Source: Pseudoalteromonas sp. MMG007 (lineage in GTDB: Bacteria; Pseudomonadota; Gammaproteobacteria; Enterobacterales; Alteromonadaceae). Taken from it: a stretch of 64,000 nucleotides of DNA. Under the pieces are notes generated by a model that was not told the DNA's origin, made no database searches, and worked only from the letters and a program-made list of their open reading frames with translations. Shown here piece after piece: positions 47,224-56,509 of this stretch (position 1 is its first letter; each line of letters opens with the position of its first letter). The stretch is from assembly GCF_018100985.1 (NCBI RefSeq), contig NZ_JAGJEI010000014.1, forward strand, positions 1-64,000, given 5' to 3'. The position numbers were made by a program, and so were the translations under genes.

Positions 47224-50200
47224 ATGTCACCACCAAAAAACAATAAAAATAAAGTTCACAACTTTAAGCGCACCTTTTGGTTATCACTTACTCTTACAGT
47301 ATTAGTAAGCATTGTGCTTGATCGTATTAATTACAATCGCGTGAAAGATGCGCATCGACTACAAATCCTCTCTGAAGTAAGCACCTACCGTGCACAGCTT
47401 GAATCTATTTTGGTTTCTAATATTCAGCTAGTACGAGGTTTAGGTGTTGCTGTTGCAGCAGAGCCTGAGTTACAACAAACACGATTTGAACAAATTGCTG
47501 GGCCATTATTTAAAACCTCTAAGGAGCTTCGTAATATCGGTGGGGCTCCCAATATGATTATTCAAATGACGTACCCTTTAAAAGGTAACGAAAAAGCACT
47601 CGGCCTAAATTTTTTAGAAGCAAAAAACCAACGTGCCGATGCAATTAGGGCACGCGACACCAATACAATTGTCATGGCAGGCCCACTTAAGTTAATACAA
47701 GGCGATATTGCACTTATCGCACGCGTCCCTGTATATATACCACCTGAACATCGTTTTTGGGGATTGCTTTCTGTTGTTTTAGATATTGATAAAGTGTATG
47801 AAAACTCGGGTACCTATGAGCTTGAAAAAGAATATAACGTTGCCTTACAGGGGCGACACGGCCTTGGTAAAAAAGGTGAATTTTTTTACGGTGACCAAGA
47901 TATTACACAACAAGAACCGCTTGAGTTTACTTTAAATTTTCAAGGCGGAACTTGGCAACTTTATGTTGCCCCAAAACGAGGTTGGAGCCCACCAAGCTCA
48001 GCTATATTGCCACTTCGCCTCGCCATCATAATCATATGTGGATTACTAACATGGGCATTTTTCTTCTTTTTAAAAATGCTTAACCGTCAGCAACAAAACG
48101 AAAAAATGCTTGAGGCTATGAGCGATCTTGCTCAAATAGGGGCATGGTCATTTAATTTAGATACCAAGCAAGTTTATTGGTCAGATATGACCAAAAAAAT
48201 ATTTAAATACCCACTCGATACGCAACCTGAATGGCCTAGTGATTTAAGTTACTTTAAAGCAGGCAAAAGCCGCGAAAAAGTAGCGATGCTAATTGAACGT
48301 GCAATAAAACAAGGGCAAAGCTATGAAGTTGAACTGGAAGTAATTAACGCTCAAGGCAAACCAATATGGGTCTTAGCCCATGGAGAGGTAGAGCAAAAAA
48401 ATGGTCGAAGTATCCGTATTTTTGGCTCAATACAAAATATAGATACGCGTAAAAAGGTTGAAATCGAAAATAACCAAATTGCACTTCATAATGAAATTTT
48501 AGCTTCTTTAACGGTTAACAAGCTCATATTGAGTGGGCAGTTAAGCCAAGCAAAAGACGTAATCACTCAGGCAATTTGCCAAGCATTTGATGTAACACGT
48601 GCCAGCATTTGGTTTTTTAATGATGATAAAAGTCAATTAAGCCCTTTTGCGATACACAGCACTCTGCCCTCGAGTGATAACAGCGACCCTATTTGGCTAA
48701 GAAAAAACACTAAAGATCTTTTTAATGCAATAGACCATCAAGCGGTTTTTAGTGCACCCGATGCACTTAACCACCCTATTCTAAAACCTTTGAGAGCACA
48801 TTACTTAGACCCATTGCAGATTCAATCCATGTTATGCGTAGTTATTCCTGGAGGCTCAGGCGCACTTGGTGTTGTATGCGCCGAGCAATGCCAAAGCACT
48901 AAACTATGGTCTCGTAATGAAGAGAGCTTTTTAATAGCTGTTGCGGCACTTATTGGTAGCCTACATTCAAGTCAAAAACGCATTGAAACAGAAGAGCAAC
49001 TCGTTACAGCTAAAGATGCTGCAGTACAAGCAGTAGAAGCTAAAAGTGAATTTTTAGCGAGTATGAGTCACGAAATCCGTACCCCTATGAATGGTGTACT
49101 CGGTATGCTAAATATTATAAAGCAGACCCATCTTAATCAGCAACAAGAGCACCACATAGAACTGGCGCAATCATCGGCTCAATCACTTTTAAATATAATT
49201 AATGATATTTTAGACTTTTCTAAAATTGAAGCCGGTAAATTGGATATTGAAAATGTACAATTTAACCTCCCCAGACTACTAGGCGAAGTTGTTGAATCGT
49301 TTGCTTTAAAGGTAGAACAAAATAAAACCAAGCTTATTTTAGACGCAACTCAAATCACGGTAAGTGAAATAATTAGTGACCCAAATAGGTTACGCCAAAT
49401 ATTAAATAACCTAATCGGCAATGCCGTTAAATTTACTTTAAATGGCGAAATAATTGTAACTGCGCGCATTGAGGAAACCACAGATGCTTCGTTTTTGCAG
49501 TGCTCCGTAATTGATACAGGCATTGGCATAAAGCCTGAAAAACAAAATTCGTTATTTGACTCATTTACACAAGCTGATGCTTCAACTACTCGTCAGTTTG
49601 GCGGTACCGGACTTGGGCTGGCTATTGTTAAACAGCTTTGTGAACTCATGAATGGTGAAGTAAGCGTGACAAGTATGGTTGACGAAGGCAGTACATTTTC
49701 GTTCACCATACAAATACAACCTCGCCTGAGTAAAGAGCAAGATTTACCGAGTCACTTAATTAAAAACAAGCATATTTTAATTATTGATGAGTGCACGTTA
49801 AATGCTAATACAGCCCATAAACAACTTAATGTTTGGGGTGCAAAAGTAAAGTGCATTAACGACTACAGCCAAGTAACAGAGCACTTTAATAATCCAGACG
49901 TTAAGCTCAGTGCGGTTTTAGTTGATTACTACTTTTTTGAAAAAGCTCAGCAATCTCATATTACGTCCTTAAAAAACTTTATAAATCTGCATAACTGTAA
50001 ATTGGTGATCATGGCACCTATGAGCTACTCCCAAGAAAGCTCAAAATTAGGTATGAACGTTGACTGCATGATTTTTAAACCATTAACGCCATCTGATTTA
50101 TTTGACTCTCTTACCAACGATAAATTTATAGAGCAGCAACAGCGTCAAGCACAGCTACAGAACAAGTTAACAAAAGCACCTATAACCAGCTCAACAGAGC

Positions 50201-50583
50201 CTCAATTACTGCTTGTAGAAGACAACAAAATCAATCAAGTAGTTGCCACTGCACTGTTAAAACAGGCAGGTGTTACTTTTGATATTGCAGAAAACGGTCT
50301 TGATGCAATAGTTAAACTTAATGCAAAACAAGGTAACCCATACACGCTTATTTTAATGGATTGCCAAATGCCTGAAATGGACGGCTATCAAGCAACAAGA
50401 GCTATTCGAGAAGGTGATGCAGGTAAGCATAATCAAGATATTACGATTATCGCTTTAACGGCTAATGCAATGCAGGGCGACAAAGAAAAATGCCTAGAAG
50501 CAGGCATGGACGACTATTTAAGTAAGCCACTTGATCTCGCTGCATTACAACCAAAACTTCAACAATGGCTTGGCACTCAATAA
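47224..50583 (+). CDS. CHASE-PAS-GAF hybrid sensor histidine kinase with two receiver domains
   Basis: A 1119-residue membrane kinase. Order: membrane helix (18-33), periplasmic CHASE domain (about 50-240), second helix (262-284), PAS/PAC (about 295-410), GAF (about 425-580), HisKA with H616 (MSHEIRTPMNGVLG), HATPase (DTGIGIK, GGTGLGLA), a divergent receiver (about 848-960, D901 in LVDYYFF, lacking the usual MPxMDG), and a canonical receiver with D1046 in LMDCQMPEMDG. There is no HPt. The first receiver keeps an acidic pair, Asp and Lys, so it may be a pseudo-receiver regulating the kinase. No response regulator gene is adjacent; yceH follows 43 bases later. Confidence 0.92.
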   Translation: MSPPKNNKNKVHNFKRTFWLSLTLTVLVSIVLDRINYNRVKDAHRLQILSEVSTYRAQLESILVSNIQLVRGLGVAVAAEPELQQTRFEQIAGPLFKTSKELRNIGGAPNMIIQMTYPLKGNEKALGLNFLEAKNQRADAIRARDTNTIVMAGPLKLIQGDIALIARVPVYIPPEHRFWGLLSVVLDIDKVYENSGTYELEKEYNVALQGRHGLGKKGEFFYGDQDITQQEPLEFTLNFQGGTWQLYVAPKRGWSPPSSAILPLRLAIIIICGLLTWAFFFFLKMLNRQQQNEKMLEAMSDLAQIGAWSFNLDTKQVYWSDMTKKIFKYPLDTQPEWPSDLSYFKAGKSREKVAMLIERAIKQGQSYEVELEVINAQGKPIWVLAHGEVEQKNGRSIRIFGSIQNIDTRKKVEIENNQIALHNEILASLTVNKLILSGQLSQAKDVITQAICQAFDVTRASIWFFNDDKSQLSPFAIHSTLPSSDNSDPIWLRKNTKDLFNAIDHQAVFSAPDALNHPILKPLRAHYLDPLQIQSMLCVVIPGGSGALGVVCAEQCQSTKLWSRNEESFLIAVAALIGSLHSSQKRIETEEQLVTAKDAAVQAVEAKSEFLASMSHEIRTPMNGVLGMLNIIKQTHLNQQQEHHIELAQSSAQSLLNIINDILDFSKIEAGKLDIENVQFNLPRLLGEVVESFALKVEQNKTKLILDATQITVSEIISDPNRLRQILNNLIGNAVKFTLNGEIIVTARIEETTDASFLQCSVIDTGIGIKPEKQNSLFDSFTQADASTTRQFGGTGLGLAIVKQLCELMNGEVSVTSMVDEGSTFSFTIQIQPRLSKEQDLPSHLIKNKHILIIDECTLNANTAHKQLNVWGAKVKCINDYSQVTEHFNNPDVKLSAVLVDYYFFEKAQQSHITSLKNFINLHNCKLVIMAPMSYSQESSKLGMNVDCMIFKPLTPSDLFDSLTNDKFIEQQQRQAQLQNKLTKAPITSSTEPQLLLVEDNKINQVVATALLKQAGVTFDIAENGLDAIVKLNAKQGNPYTLILMDCQMPEMDGYQATRAIREGDAGKHNQDITIIALTANAMQGDKEKCLEAGMDDYLSKPLDLAALQPKLQQWLGTQ

Positions 50584-50626
50584 AGGTGTAAGCTAATTAA
50601 ATAAGCTTACTAATTTGAGATTATTT

Positions 50627-51256
50627 ATGCAGTTATCAGCAAATCAACAACGTATTCTTGGTTGCTTATTAGAAAAACAAAGCACCACACCTGAGCATTA
50701 CCCGCTGTCTTTAAATGGGCTTACCAACGCGTGTAACCAAAAATCTAACCGAGATCCCGTTTTATCTCTCAGCGAAACCGACGTACAAGATGCCCTTGAT
50801 GAATTAATTGAAATGCGTTTAGTTACGGTTGATGAAGGCCTTTCAGGGCGAGTAAACAAATATGAGCATCGCTTTTGTAATACCGAATTTAGTAACTTAC
50901 AATTCACCGAGCAACAACGTGCCATAGTGTGCTTATTGCTACTAAGGGGGGCACAAACCCCTGGCGAGTTAAGAACGCGCTGCACACGCCTAGCTGAATT
51001 TAATAATGTGAGTGAAGTTGAAAATGCACTTAAATTATTAGCCCAAGATGATTACGTCAGCAAGTTAGAACGAGAAGCAGGAAAGCGAGAAAGTCGCTAT
51101 ATTCACTTATTTGGCGATCAGAAAATAACGCAAGCTGTAACACCTACTCGGCTACCAAGCGAATCCGTTAGAAGCGATGAATTAAATGAACTGCTAACTG
51201 AAATAGATGAGTTAAAAGCAGAACTTCGTCAGATTAAAGCACATTTAGGGCTTTAA
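50627..51256 (+). CDS. yceH: YceH family protein (DUF480)
   Basis: A 209-residue protein of the YceH/DUF480 family with two winged-helix domains (LSANQQRILGCLLEKQSTTPEHYPLSLNGL in outline; CLLLLRGAQTPGELRTRC) and a short C-terminal coiled coil. Length is close to E. coli YceH (215). No function is established; the fold suggests nucleic acid binding. The ATG at 50627 matches the conserved start and is preferred to the upstream TTG at 50615. Confidence 0.92.
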   Translation: MQLSANQQRILGCLLEKQSTTPEHYPLSLNGLTNACNQKSNRDPVLSLSETDVQDALDELIEMRLVTVDEGLSGRVNKYEHRFCNTEFSNLQFTEQQRAIVCLLLLRGAQTPGELRTRCTRLAEFNNVSEVENALKLLAQDDYVSKLEREAGKRESRYIHLFGDQKITQAVTPTRLPSESVRSDELNELLTEIDELKAELRQIKAHLGL

Positions 51257-51326
51257 TTACGCCTAACTAAATCACATAATATAATTAAGCTTAAAAACAA
51301 AATTATTTACCAACGAGGAGCTGGCC

Positions 51327-52163
51327 ATGCGCGCCGAAATTATGGCTGAAATGAAAGTTCAGCCAAGTATTGATGTAAACGCTGAGATAACCCGCCGAGT
51401 TAACTTTATTAAAGCACGTTTAGTGGCCGCTCATAGTGTATCGCTAGTACTAGGTATAAGCGGTGGTGTTGACTCATCAACCTGCGGTCGCTTGTGCCAA
51501 TTAGCGGTAGATGAATTAAATGCCGAGCAAAGTACCGACAAGTATCAATTTATTGCGGTGCGCTTACCTTATGGTATACAAGCCGATGAAGACGAAGCGC
51601 AAATGGCAGTCGATTTTATTAAGCCAAGCAAGCGTATGACAGTAAATGTACAGCCAGCAGCTGATGCACTGCACGACCAAGCAATCGCAGCTGTTGTAGG
51701 TAGCGGCGAAAACTTACCTGAACAAGCAAAAATCGACTTCATTAAAGGTAATGTAAAAGCACGCCAGCGCATGGTTGCTCAATACGAAATTGCTGGTTTT
51801 TGCCAAGGCTTAGTAGTGGGTACCGATCATAGTGCTGAAAACATAACTGGCTTTTACACCAAATTTGGTGATGGTGCCTGCGATTTAGCACCATTATTTG
51901 GTTTATCAAAACGCCAAGTACGTGCTCTTGCAACAGCATTGGGTGCGCCTGATTTACTCGTTACTAAAGCGCCTACCGCCGATTTAGAAAGCGACAGACC
52001 AGGCCTTACTGACGAGGAAGCGCTAGGGTTGAGCTATGAACAAATAGATGACTTTTTAGAAGGTAAAGAAGTCGCGGCAGACGTTGAACAAAAGCTTGTA
52101 GATATATACTTGCGCACACAACATAAGCGCCAAGCCATCCCTACTATTTACGACGATTTGTAA
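51327..52163 (+). CDS. nadE: ammonia-dependent NAD synthetase
   Basis: A 278-residue enzyme that amidates deamido-NAD in the last step of NAD synthesis. The PP-loop is [16 protein letters not shown], followed by [42 protein letters not shown] and [20 protein letters not shown]. There is no glutaminase domain, so it uses ammonia. GAGGAG lies just before the ATG. Length equals E. coli NadE (275). A terminator follows. Confidence 0.97.
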   Translation: MRAEIMAEMKVQPSIDVNAEITRRVNFIKARLVAAHSVSLVLGISGGVDSSTCGRLCQLAVDELNAEQSTDKYQFIAVRLPYGIQADEDEAQMAVDFIKPSKRMTVNVQPAADALHDQAIAAVVGSGENLPEQAKIDFIKGNVKARQRMVAQYEIAGFCQGLVVGTDHSAENITGFYTKFGDGACDLAPLFGLSKRQVRALATALGAPDLLVTKAPTADLESDRPGLTDEEALGLSYEQIDDFLEGKEVAADVEQKLVDIYLRTQHKRQAIPTIYDDL

Positions 52164-52172
52164 ACAACGGTT

Positions 52173-52209
52173 AAAAGCAACTAGTGCAACTATGCATTAG
52201 TTGCTTTTT
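52173..52209 (+). terminator. Rho-independent terminator after nadE
   Basis: AAAAGCAACTA pairs with TAGTTGCTTTT, loop of about 14 bases, ending in five T residues, 10 bases past the nadE stop. Confidence 0.85.
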
Positions 52210-52296
52210 GATCGCGCTATAACTGTATTGCGTATATTGTTCCCAGTAAACGCATTCAATATTTTTAACTGCCCGCCATAGAGAATACTGCATTAT

Positions 52297-53016
52297 ATGA
52301 CATCGCCTATTTTAATTACCGGCGCAGGCCAGCGCATTGGCCTCGCACTTGCCAAGCACTATTTAGCCCAAGGGCAAAGCGTTATTATTACTTATCGCAC
52401 TCGTCACAAGGCTGTTGATTTATTAGAGCAACAAGGAGCTGTGTGTATTTTTGCTGACTTTAATAGCGATGCAGGCATTAGCGCATTTATAAATACACTT
52501 AAGACGCACACCAGTAGCTTGCGCGCTATTATTCATAACGCTTCAAGCTGGGACTGCGAAGCTAACAACCCAGACTTTGCCGCGCTGTTTGATAGCATGA
52601 TGCGTATTCATGCTAAAACGCCTTATTTAATTAATTTAATGTGCGCTGATTTACTACTTAGCTATCAAGCAAGTAGTAACGTACCTGCAGATATTATTCA
52701 CCTTACTGACTACGTTGTAGAAACTGGCAGCCCTAAACATTTAGCTTACGCCGCAAGTAAAGCGGCTTTAGATAACTTAACAAAATCGTTTAGTGCTAAA
52801 TATGCGCCTAAAATAAAAGTGAACGCAGTTGCACCATCGCTCATTATTTTTAATGAGCATGACGATGAAGCGTATCGCATAAAAACGCTTAAAAAGTCAT
52901 TAATGGGTATTGAGCCCGGCTGCCAAGAAATTATTAACAGTATTGATTTATTACTGCAAAGCCACTACATAACAGGCCGCGCTTTACCTGTAGATGGCGG
53001 ACGCCATTTAAAGTAA
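52297..53016 (+). CDS. folM: dihydromonapterin reductase
   Basis: A 239-residue short-chain dehydrogenase that reduces dihydromonapterin (and weakly dihydrofolate) with NADPH. The Rossmann loop ITGAGQRIGLALA, the HNASSW strand, the catalytic Tyr-Lys in YAASKAALDN and the closing ITGRALPVDGGRHLK match E. coli FolM nearly end to end. It heads the folM-folE-folX run with 24- and 2-base gaps, so the three probably form one transcript for tetrahydromonapterin. Confidence 0.94.
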   Translation: MTSPILITGAGQRIGLALAKHYLAQGQSVIITYRTRHKAVDLLEQQGAVCIFADFNSDAGISAFINTLKTHTSSLRAIIHNASSWDCEANNPDFAALFDSMMRIHAKTPYLINLMCADLLLSYQASSNVPADIIHLTDYVVETGSPKHLAYAASKAALDNLTKSFSAKYAPKIKVNAVAPSLIIFNEHDDEAYRIKTLKKSLMGIEPGCQEIINSIDLLLQSHYITGRALPVDGGRHLK

Positions 53017-53040
53017 AACACACATTAAACTGAGAAACTT

Positions 53041-53595
53041 ATGCACGACGAACTAAAACAAAGTTACCAAAATATTATTACTGCTGTAGGCGAAGATGCT
53101 AACCGTGAAGGTTTACTAGACACACCAAAGCGCGCAGCTAAAGCGATGGAGTATTTAACTAAAGGCTATCGTCAAACGCTTGATGAAATTACTAACAATG
53201 CGGTATTTACCTCTGACGCCGATGATATGGTGCTTGTGCAAGATATAGAGCTTTACTCTATGTGTGAACATCATTTATTGCCATTTATTGGTCGCTGCCA
53301 TATTGCCTACATTCCAGATGGTAAGGTACTTGGTTTATCTAAGTTTGCGCGCATTGTTGATATGTTTGCTCGTCGCTTTCAGATTCAAGAACAGCTTACT
53401 CACCAAATAGCTAAAGCAGTGGAAGAAGTAACAGGTGCAAAAGGCGTGGGTGTTATTGTTGAAGCTAAACACATGTGTATGATGATGCGCGGTGTAGAAA
53501 AGCAAAATTCGAGTATGCGAACCTCTGTAATGCTAGGTAACTTTAGATCAGACTCTAAAACGCGTAACGAGTTTTTACAGCTTATTAAGGGTTAA
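53041..53595 (+). CDS. folE: GTP cyclohydrolase I
   Basis: A 184-residue zinc enzyme converting GTP to 7,8-dihydroneopterin triphosphate, first step of folate and monapterin synthesis. Zinc ligands and catalytic residues are in [22 protein letters not shown] (Cys, His) and [16 protein letters not shown] (second Cys). It is shorter than E. coli FolE (222), as is common for the compact form. Between folM and folX it would feed the epimerase directly. Confidence 0.96.
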   Translation: MHDELKQSYQNIITAVGEDANREGLLDTPKRAAKAMEYLTKGYRQTLDEITNNAVFTSDADDMVLVQDIELYSMCEHHLLPFIGRCHIAYIPDGKVLGLSKFARIVDMFARRFQIQEQLTHQIAKAVEEVTGAKGVGVIVEAKHMCMMMRGVEKQNSSMRTSVMLGNFRSDSKTRNEFLQLIKG

Positions 53596-53597
53596 TT

Positions 53598-53954
53598 ATG
53601 GCTAACGCAATTATAAACGTAACTAACTTACGCTTGCGTACATTTATTGGCTTTAACCCTGATGAACGTGAAAAAAAGCAAGACGTGGTCATCAACCTTG
53701 AGATTCACTACCCTGCCGACGATGCGTGTAAAACGGATGAAGTAGAGCAAGCACTTAACTATAAAGTGATTACCAAAGAGGTAATCAACTTAGTAGAGCA
53801 AGGGCACTTTTTACTACTTGAAAAGCTCGTTGCGGAGATACTTGCTGTTTGCCATAAACACCCAAGCGTGCATTACGCCAAAGCACGTGTAGATAAACCA
53901 CATGCACTGCGTTTTGCCGATTCGGTGTCACTTACGCTTGATTGGGTTAAATAA
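53598..53954 (+). CDS. folX: dihydroneopterin triphosphate 2'-epimerase
   Basis: A 118-residue tunnelling-fold enzyme that epimerises dihydroneopterin triphosphate to the monapterin form. NLRLRTFIGFNPDEREKKQD, ALNYKVITKEVI and the closing KARVDKPHALRFADSVSLTLDW match E. coli FolX (120) better than the aldolase FolB. It starts two bases after the folE stop, so it is translationally linked. Confidence 0.93.
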   Translation: MANAIINVTNLRLRTFIGFNPDEREKKQDVVINLEIHYPADDACKTDEVEQALNYKVITKEVINLVEQGHFLLLEKLVAEILAVCHKHPSVHYAKARVDKPHALRFADSVSLTLDWVK

Positions 53955-53956
53955 CA

Positions 53957-54391
53957 TTAAATTATTTTATCTATACCTATGGCAAGGGCAATAACCGCTA
54001 AGTAGCGTGCGCCTTTGCCAAGTGTAACTAATATTAAAAACACACTAAAACGTACTTTAAATATCCCACCAATCACGGTGAGCGGGTCGCCTACTATGGG
54101 AAGCCATGCAAACAACAAACTATACACACCGTATCTATTAAATTGATTTTGCGCATTTTCAAGCCCCTGCGCGGATACCGGAAACCACTTTTTATTTTTA
54201 AAGCGTAATACTTGCGTGCCCAACCAATAATTTACACAACTGCCTAATACATTACCAAACGTGGCTGCTAACCATAATAACCATAGGTTTGCTTTTGCTT
54301 GAGTAATCATTGTTATTAAAACAACTTCAGAGGAGCTTGGTAATAAAGTGGCCGATATAAATGCACTAATAAATAAAGTTAAATATAGCAT
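53957..54391 (-). CDS. yqaA: YqaA family inner membrane protein
   Basis: A 144-residue small DedA-like membrane protein. Its SAFISATLLPSSSEVVLITMI start, ATFGNVLGSCVNYWLG and LFAWLPIVGDPLTVIGG match E. coli YqaA (142). Function is unknown; DedA relatives take part in lipid transport and membrane homeostasis. It is convergent with folX (two bases between stops). Confidence 0.87.
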   Translation of the reverse strand: MLYLTLFISAFISATLLPSSSEVVLITMITQAKANLWLLWLAATFGNVLGSCVNYWLGTQVLRFKNKKWFPVSAQGLENAQNQFNRYGVYSLLFAWLPIVGDPLTVIGGIFKVRFSVFLILVTLGKGARYLAVIALAIGIDKII

Positions 54392-54411
54392 AATGCCCTT
54401 AGGCTAAACCT

Positions 54412-54436
54412 AAAAACCCAGCTTATAGCTGGGCTT
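54412..54436 (-). terminator. terminator after the DUF4870 gene
   Basis: Read leftward, AAGCCCAGC pairs with GCTGGGTTT around TATAA and is followed by T residues. It lies 21 bases past the DUF4870 stop and 21 bases before yqaA, making them separate units. Confidence 0.8.
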
Positions 54437-54456
54437 GCAGAATAATAACTAAAGAT

Positions 54457-54822
54457 TTATTTTATCAAATTTAAGCTAAACGGGTAGTTAAACTCCCTAC
54501 CTTCATTGGCTTTAATACTTGCCAAAACAACCATAATAAAAGAAAAAATAGCCACTAAAGGTAACAAAACCAAGCCTATTACGGCAAATACTAGTAAAAA
54601 ACATACAAAGTAAGCAATGGCCATAGTAATTTGAAAGTTAAGTGATTTTTTACCGTGTATATCTACAATTGGCATTTCATCTTTTTTAATAAGCCATATT
54701 ACTAATGGCCCCAGTATAGAGCCGAACGGGATCACAAACCCAGCTACGGCACTTAAATGACAGAGCATAGCCCATGTTCTATCATCTTTATTGATTGGTT
54801 CAACCTGTTGATTTTCTTGCAT
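54457..54822 (-). CDS. DUF4870 membrane protein
   Basis: A 121-residue inner-membrane protein of the DUF4870 (Tic20-like) group. The start RTWAMLCHLSAVAGFVIPFGSILGPLVIWLIKKDEMPIVDIHGKKSLNFQ in outline is typical, followed by two more helices and the C-terminal YPFSLNLIK. Role unknown. It is divergent from the spondin locus across 181 bases. Confidence 0.88.
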   Translation of the reverse strand: MQENQQVEPINKDDRTWAMLCHLSAVAGFVIPFGSILGPLVIWLIKKDEMPIVDIHGKKSLNFQITMAIAYFVCFLLVFAVIGLVLLPLVAIFSFIMVVLASIKANEGREFNYPFSLNLIK

Positions 54823-54918
54823 TACGCTCTCCTTTTTATTTTATCTATACTGCCTTTTTATTCGCTATGTGTCTACAAATTAGCCTATATAAGGCTAAAT
54901 ATCACAACGCAAAATGCT

Positions 54919-54935
54919 GTGATAAAAAAGTGATA
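54919..54935 (+). promoter_or_regulatory. direct repeat upstream of the spondin genes, candidate response-regulator site
   Basis: GTGATA occurs at 54919-54924 and 54930-54935, 11 bases apart, one helical turn, as in OmpR/PhoB-family sites. An inverted copy (TATCACA) begins at 54900. The first copy lies 85 bases before the spondin start, near the expected activator position. The OmpR-type regulator is encoded just downstream of the spondin pair. This is inference. Confidence 0.35.
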
Positions 54936-55003
54936 ACTTCGTGAGAGTTTCTTGAGGTGGTTATTTAATACTTAACCTGAATCATCACTTACAGGAAATA
55001 ACA

Positions 55004-55705
55004 ATGAAAGCTTCAGCATTTACAATTGCAACTCTTCTAGCAGTAGCTAGCCAATCAACTATGGCAGCAGAGCTAGACGTTAAAATTACAAACCTTACAA
55101 AAGGCCTTTACTTTACGCCGGTACTAATTACAGCGCACGACAGCGAAGACAAATTATTCGAAGTAGCGACCGAAGCCTCTTCTGCATTGCAAGCAATGGC
55201 TGAAGGCGGCGATATTTCAGCACTTGTTACTCAGGCATCAGCATCAAGTAGCGATATTGCAGAAAACCCAGCAGCTGGCTTATTAGCCCCTGCGGCGTCA
55301 GCAACAGCAGAACTAACAACGACCGATGGCAACGAATACCTATCTGTAACCGCTATGCTACTTCCAACGAACGATGGCTTCGTAGGTCTTGATAGCTGGA
55401 AAGTTCCTACTGAAGCGGGTACTTATACTGTTTACCTAAATGGCTATGATGCAGGTACAGAAGCAAATAATGAGCTTGTTGTAGAAGGCTCTGGCGCACC
55501 GGGTGTTTTAGGTATTCCAGCAGCACCAGGTGCTGATGCAGGTACTGCGGGTACAGGTGTAACAATGGGCGATACAAATACGATGGTGCACATTCACCCT
55601 GGTAGTTTAGGCGATGACGACCTAGAAGGTGGTAATAGTGATTTAAGTAACACTGTACACAGATGGTTAAACCCAGTTGCAAAATTAACTGTGACGGTTA
55701 AATAG
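55004..55705 (+). CDS. secreted spondin-domain protein 1
   Basis: A 233-residue exported protein. A signal peptide (MKASAFTIATLLAVASQSTMAAE) is followed by a spondin_N domain of about 200 residues (VKITNLTKGLYFTPVLITAHD, the shared GYDAGTEANNE loop and MVHIHPG, then WLNPVAKLTVTV). Eukaryotic spondin_N domains bind calcium and matrix; bacterial copies are uncharacterised. The next gene, 11 bases away, encodes a paralogue, and the two-component system follows. The function in bacteria is unknown; a role as surface or periplasmic adhesin or sensor partner is conjecture. Confidence 0.87.
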   Translation: MKASAFTIATLLAVASQSTMAAELDVKITNLTKGLYFTPVLITAHDSEDKLFEVATEASSALQAMAEGGDISALVTQASASSSDIAENPAAGLLAPAASATAELTTTDGNEYLSVTAMLLPTNDGFVGLDSWKVPTEAGTYTVYLNGYDAGTEANNELVVEGSGAPGVLGIPAAPGADAGTAGTGVTMGDTNTMVHIHPGSLGDDDLEGGNSDLSNTVHRWLNPVAKLTVTVK

Positions 55706-55716
55706 GAGAGTTAATT

Positions 55717-56451
55717 ATGTCATCTCTTTCTAATTTCAAAAAAAGTGCGCTTGTTTTAATGTTAGCCGGCTCATTAGCTGCGTGTGGCGATAACGATAAT
55801 AACGACCCTATTGAAGATCAAGAACCTGTCGTTGTTGTTGAGCCAGAACCAGTAGTTTATGAGTTTACTATTACCTTTAGTAACCTAACAGCCGGTCAGC
55901 CCCTATCGCCATTATCTGTTATTGCGTTTGATGATACCGCGCCATGGCAATTTGGTGAATCGGCTTCTGTCGGTTTAGAAATGATTGCAGAAAGCGGCGC
56001 TAATGAAGAATACCTTAGCGACGAAAATGCACTTGCTGCAGTATCAGCTGAAGGCGCCATTGGTCCTGGAGAAACAACCTCTGTAACTATCTCTGTAGAT
56101 GCACAAGATGTTCTTAATTTATCTTTTGCTGCAATGCTTGGGAATACAAATGACGCTTTTACCGGTCTTAGTTCTGTAGATGTATCAGCATTGGAAGTAG
56201 GCAGTTCAATATCAAGAACAACCGCTGCTTACGATGCAGGTACGGAAGCAAATACAGAAACGGCTGACACTGTGCCTGGTCCCGCCGCTGGCGGCGAAGG
56301 ATTTAACGAAATACGCGACGATATTGCCGATATGATCACAATGCATCCAGGTATTGTGTCTAATCAAGATGGCTTATCAACCTCAGCACTTGGTGCTGAA
56401 CTGAAGTTTGATAACCCAGTATCAAAAATCGTGATCACTCGTACACAGTAA
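55717..56451 (+). CDS. spondin-domain lipoprotein 2
   Basis: A 244-residue lipoprotein. The lipobox LAAC gives a lipidated Cys near residue 22, then an Asp/Asn/Glu/Val-rich linker (DNDNNDPIEDQEPVVVVEPE) to about 47. The rest is a spondin_N domain sharing with the upstream gene the AYDAGTEANTE loop, MITMHPG and the closing NPVSKIVITR. Position and likeness show a tandem duplication, with one copy soluble and one anchored. It would be cotranscribed with its neighbour upstream; 58 bases and a weak hairpin separate it from the response regulator. Confidence 0.87.
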   Translation: MSSLSNFKKSALVLMLAGSLAACGDNDNNDPIEDQEPVVVVEPEPVVYEFTITFSNLTAGQPLSPLSVIAFDDTAPWQFGESASVGLEMIAESGANEEYLSDENALAAVSAEGAIGPGETTSVTISVDAQDVLNLSFAAMLGNTNDAFTGLSSVDVSALEVGSSISRTTAAYDAGTEANTETADTVPGPAAGGEGFNEIRDDIADMITMHPGIVSNQDGLSTSALGAELKFDNPVSKIVITRTQ

Positions 56452-56464
56452 AACAGCTTGTAAT

Positions 56465-56497
56465 GGGGAAGTGAGGTGACATGGACGTCCCCTTTTT
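56465..56497 (+). terminator. weak terminator or attenuator between spondin 2 and the response regulator
   Basis: GGGGA pairs with TCCCC across 18 bases and is followed by TTTTT. The stem is only five base pairs, so partial read-through into the regulator gene is likely. Confidence 0.4.
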
Positions 56498-56509
56498 ACG
56501 AGGTTGATC

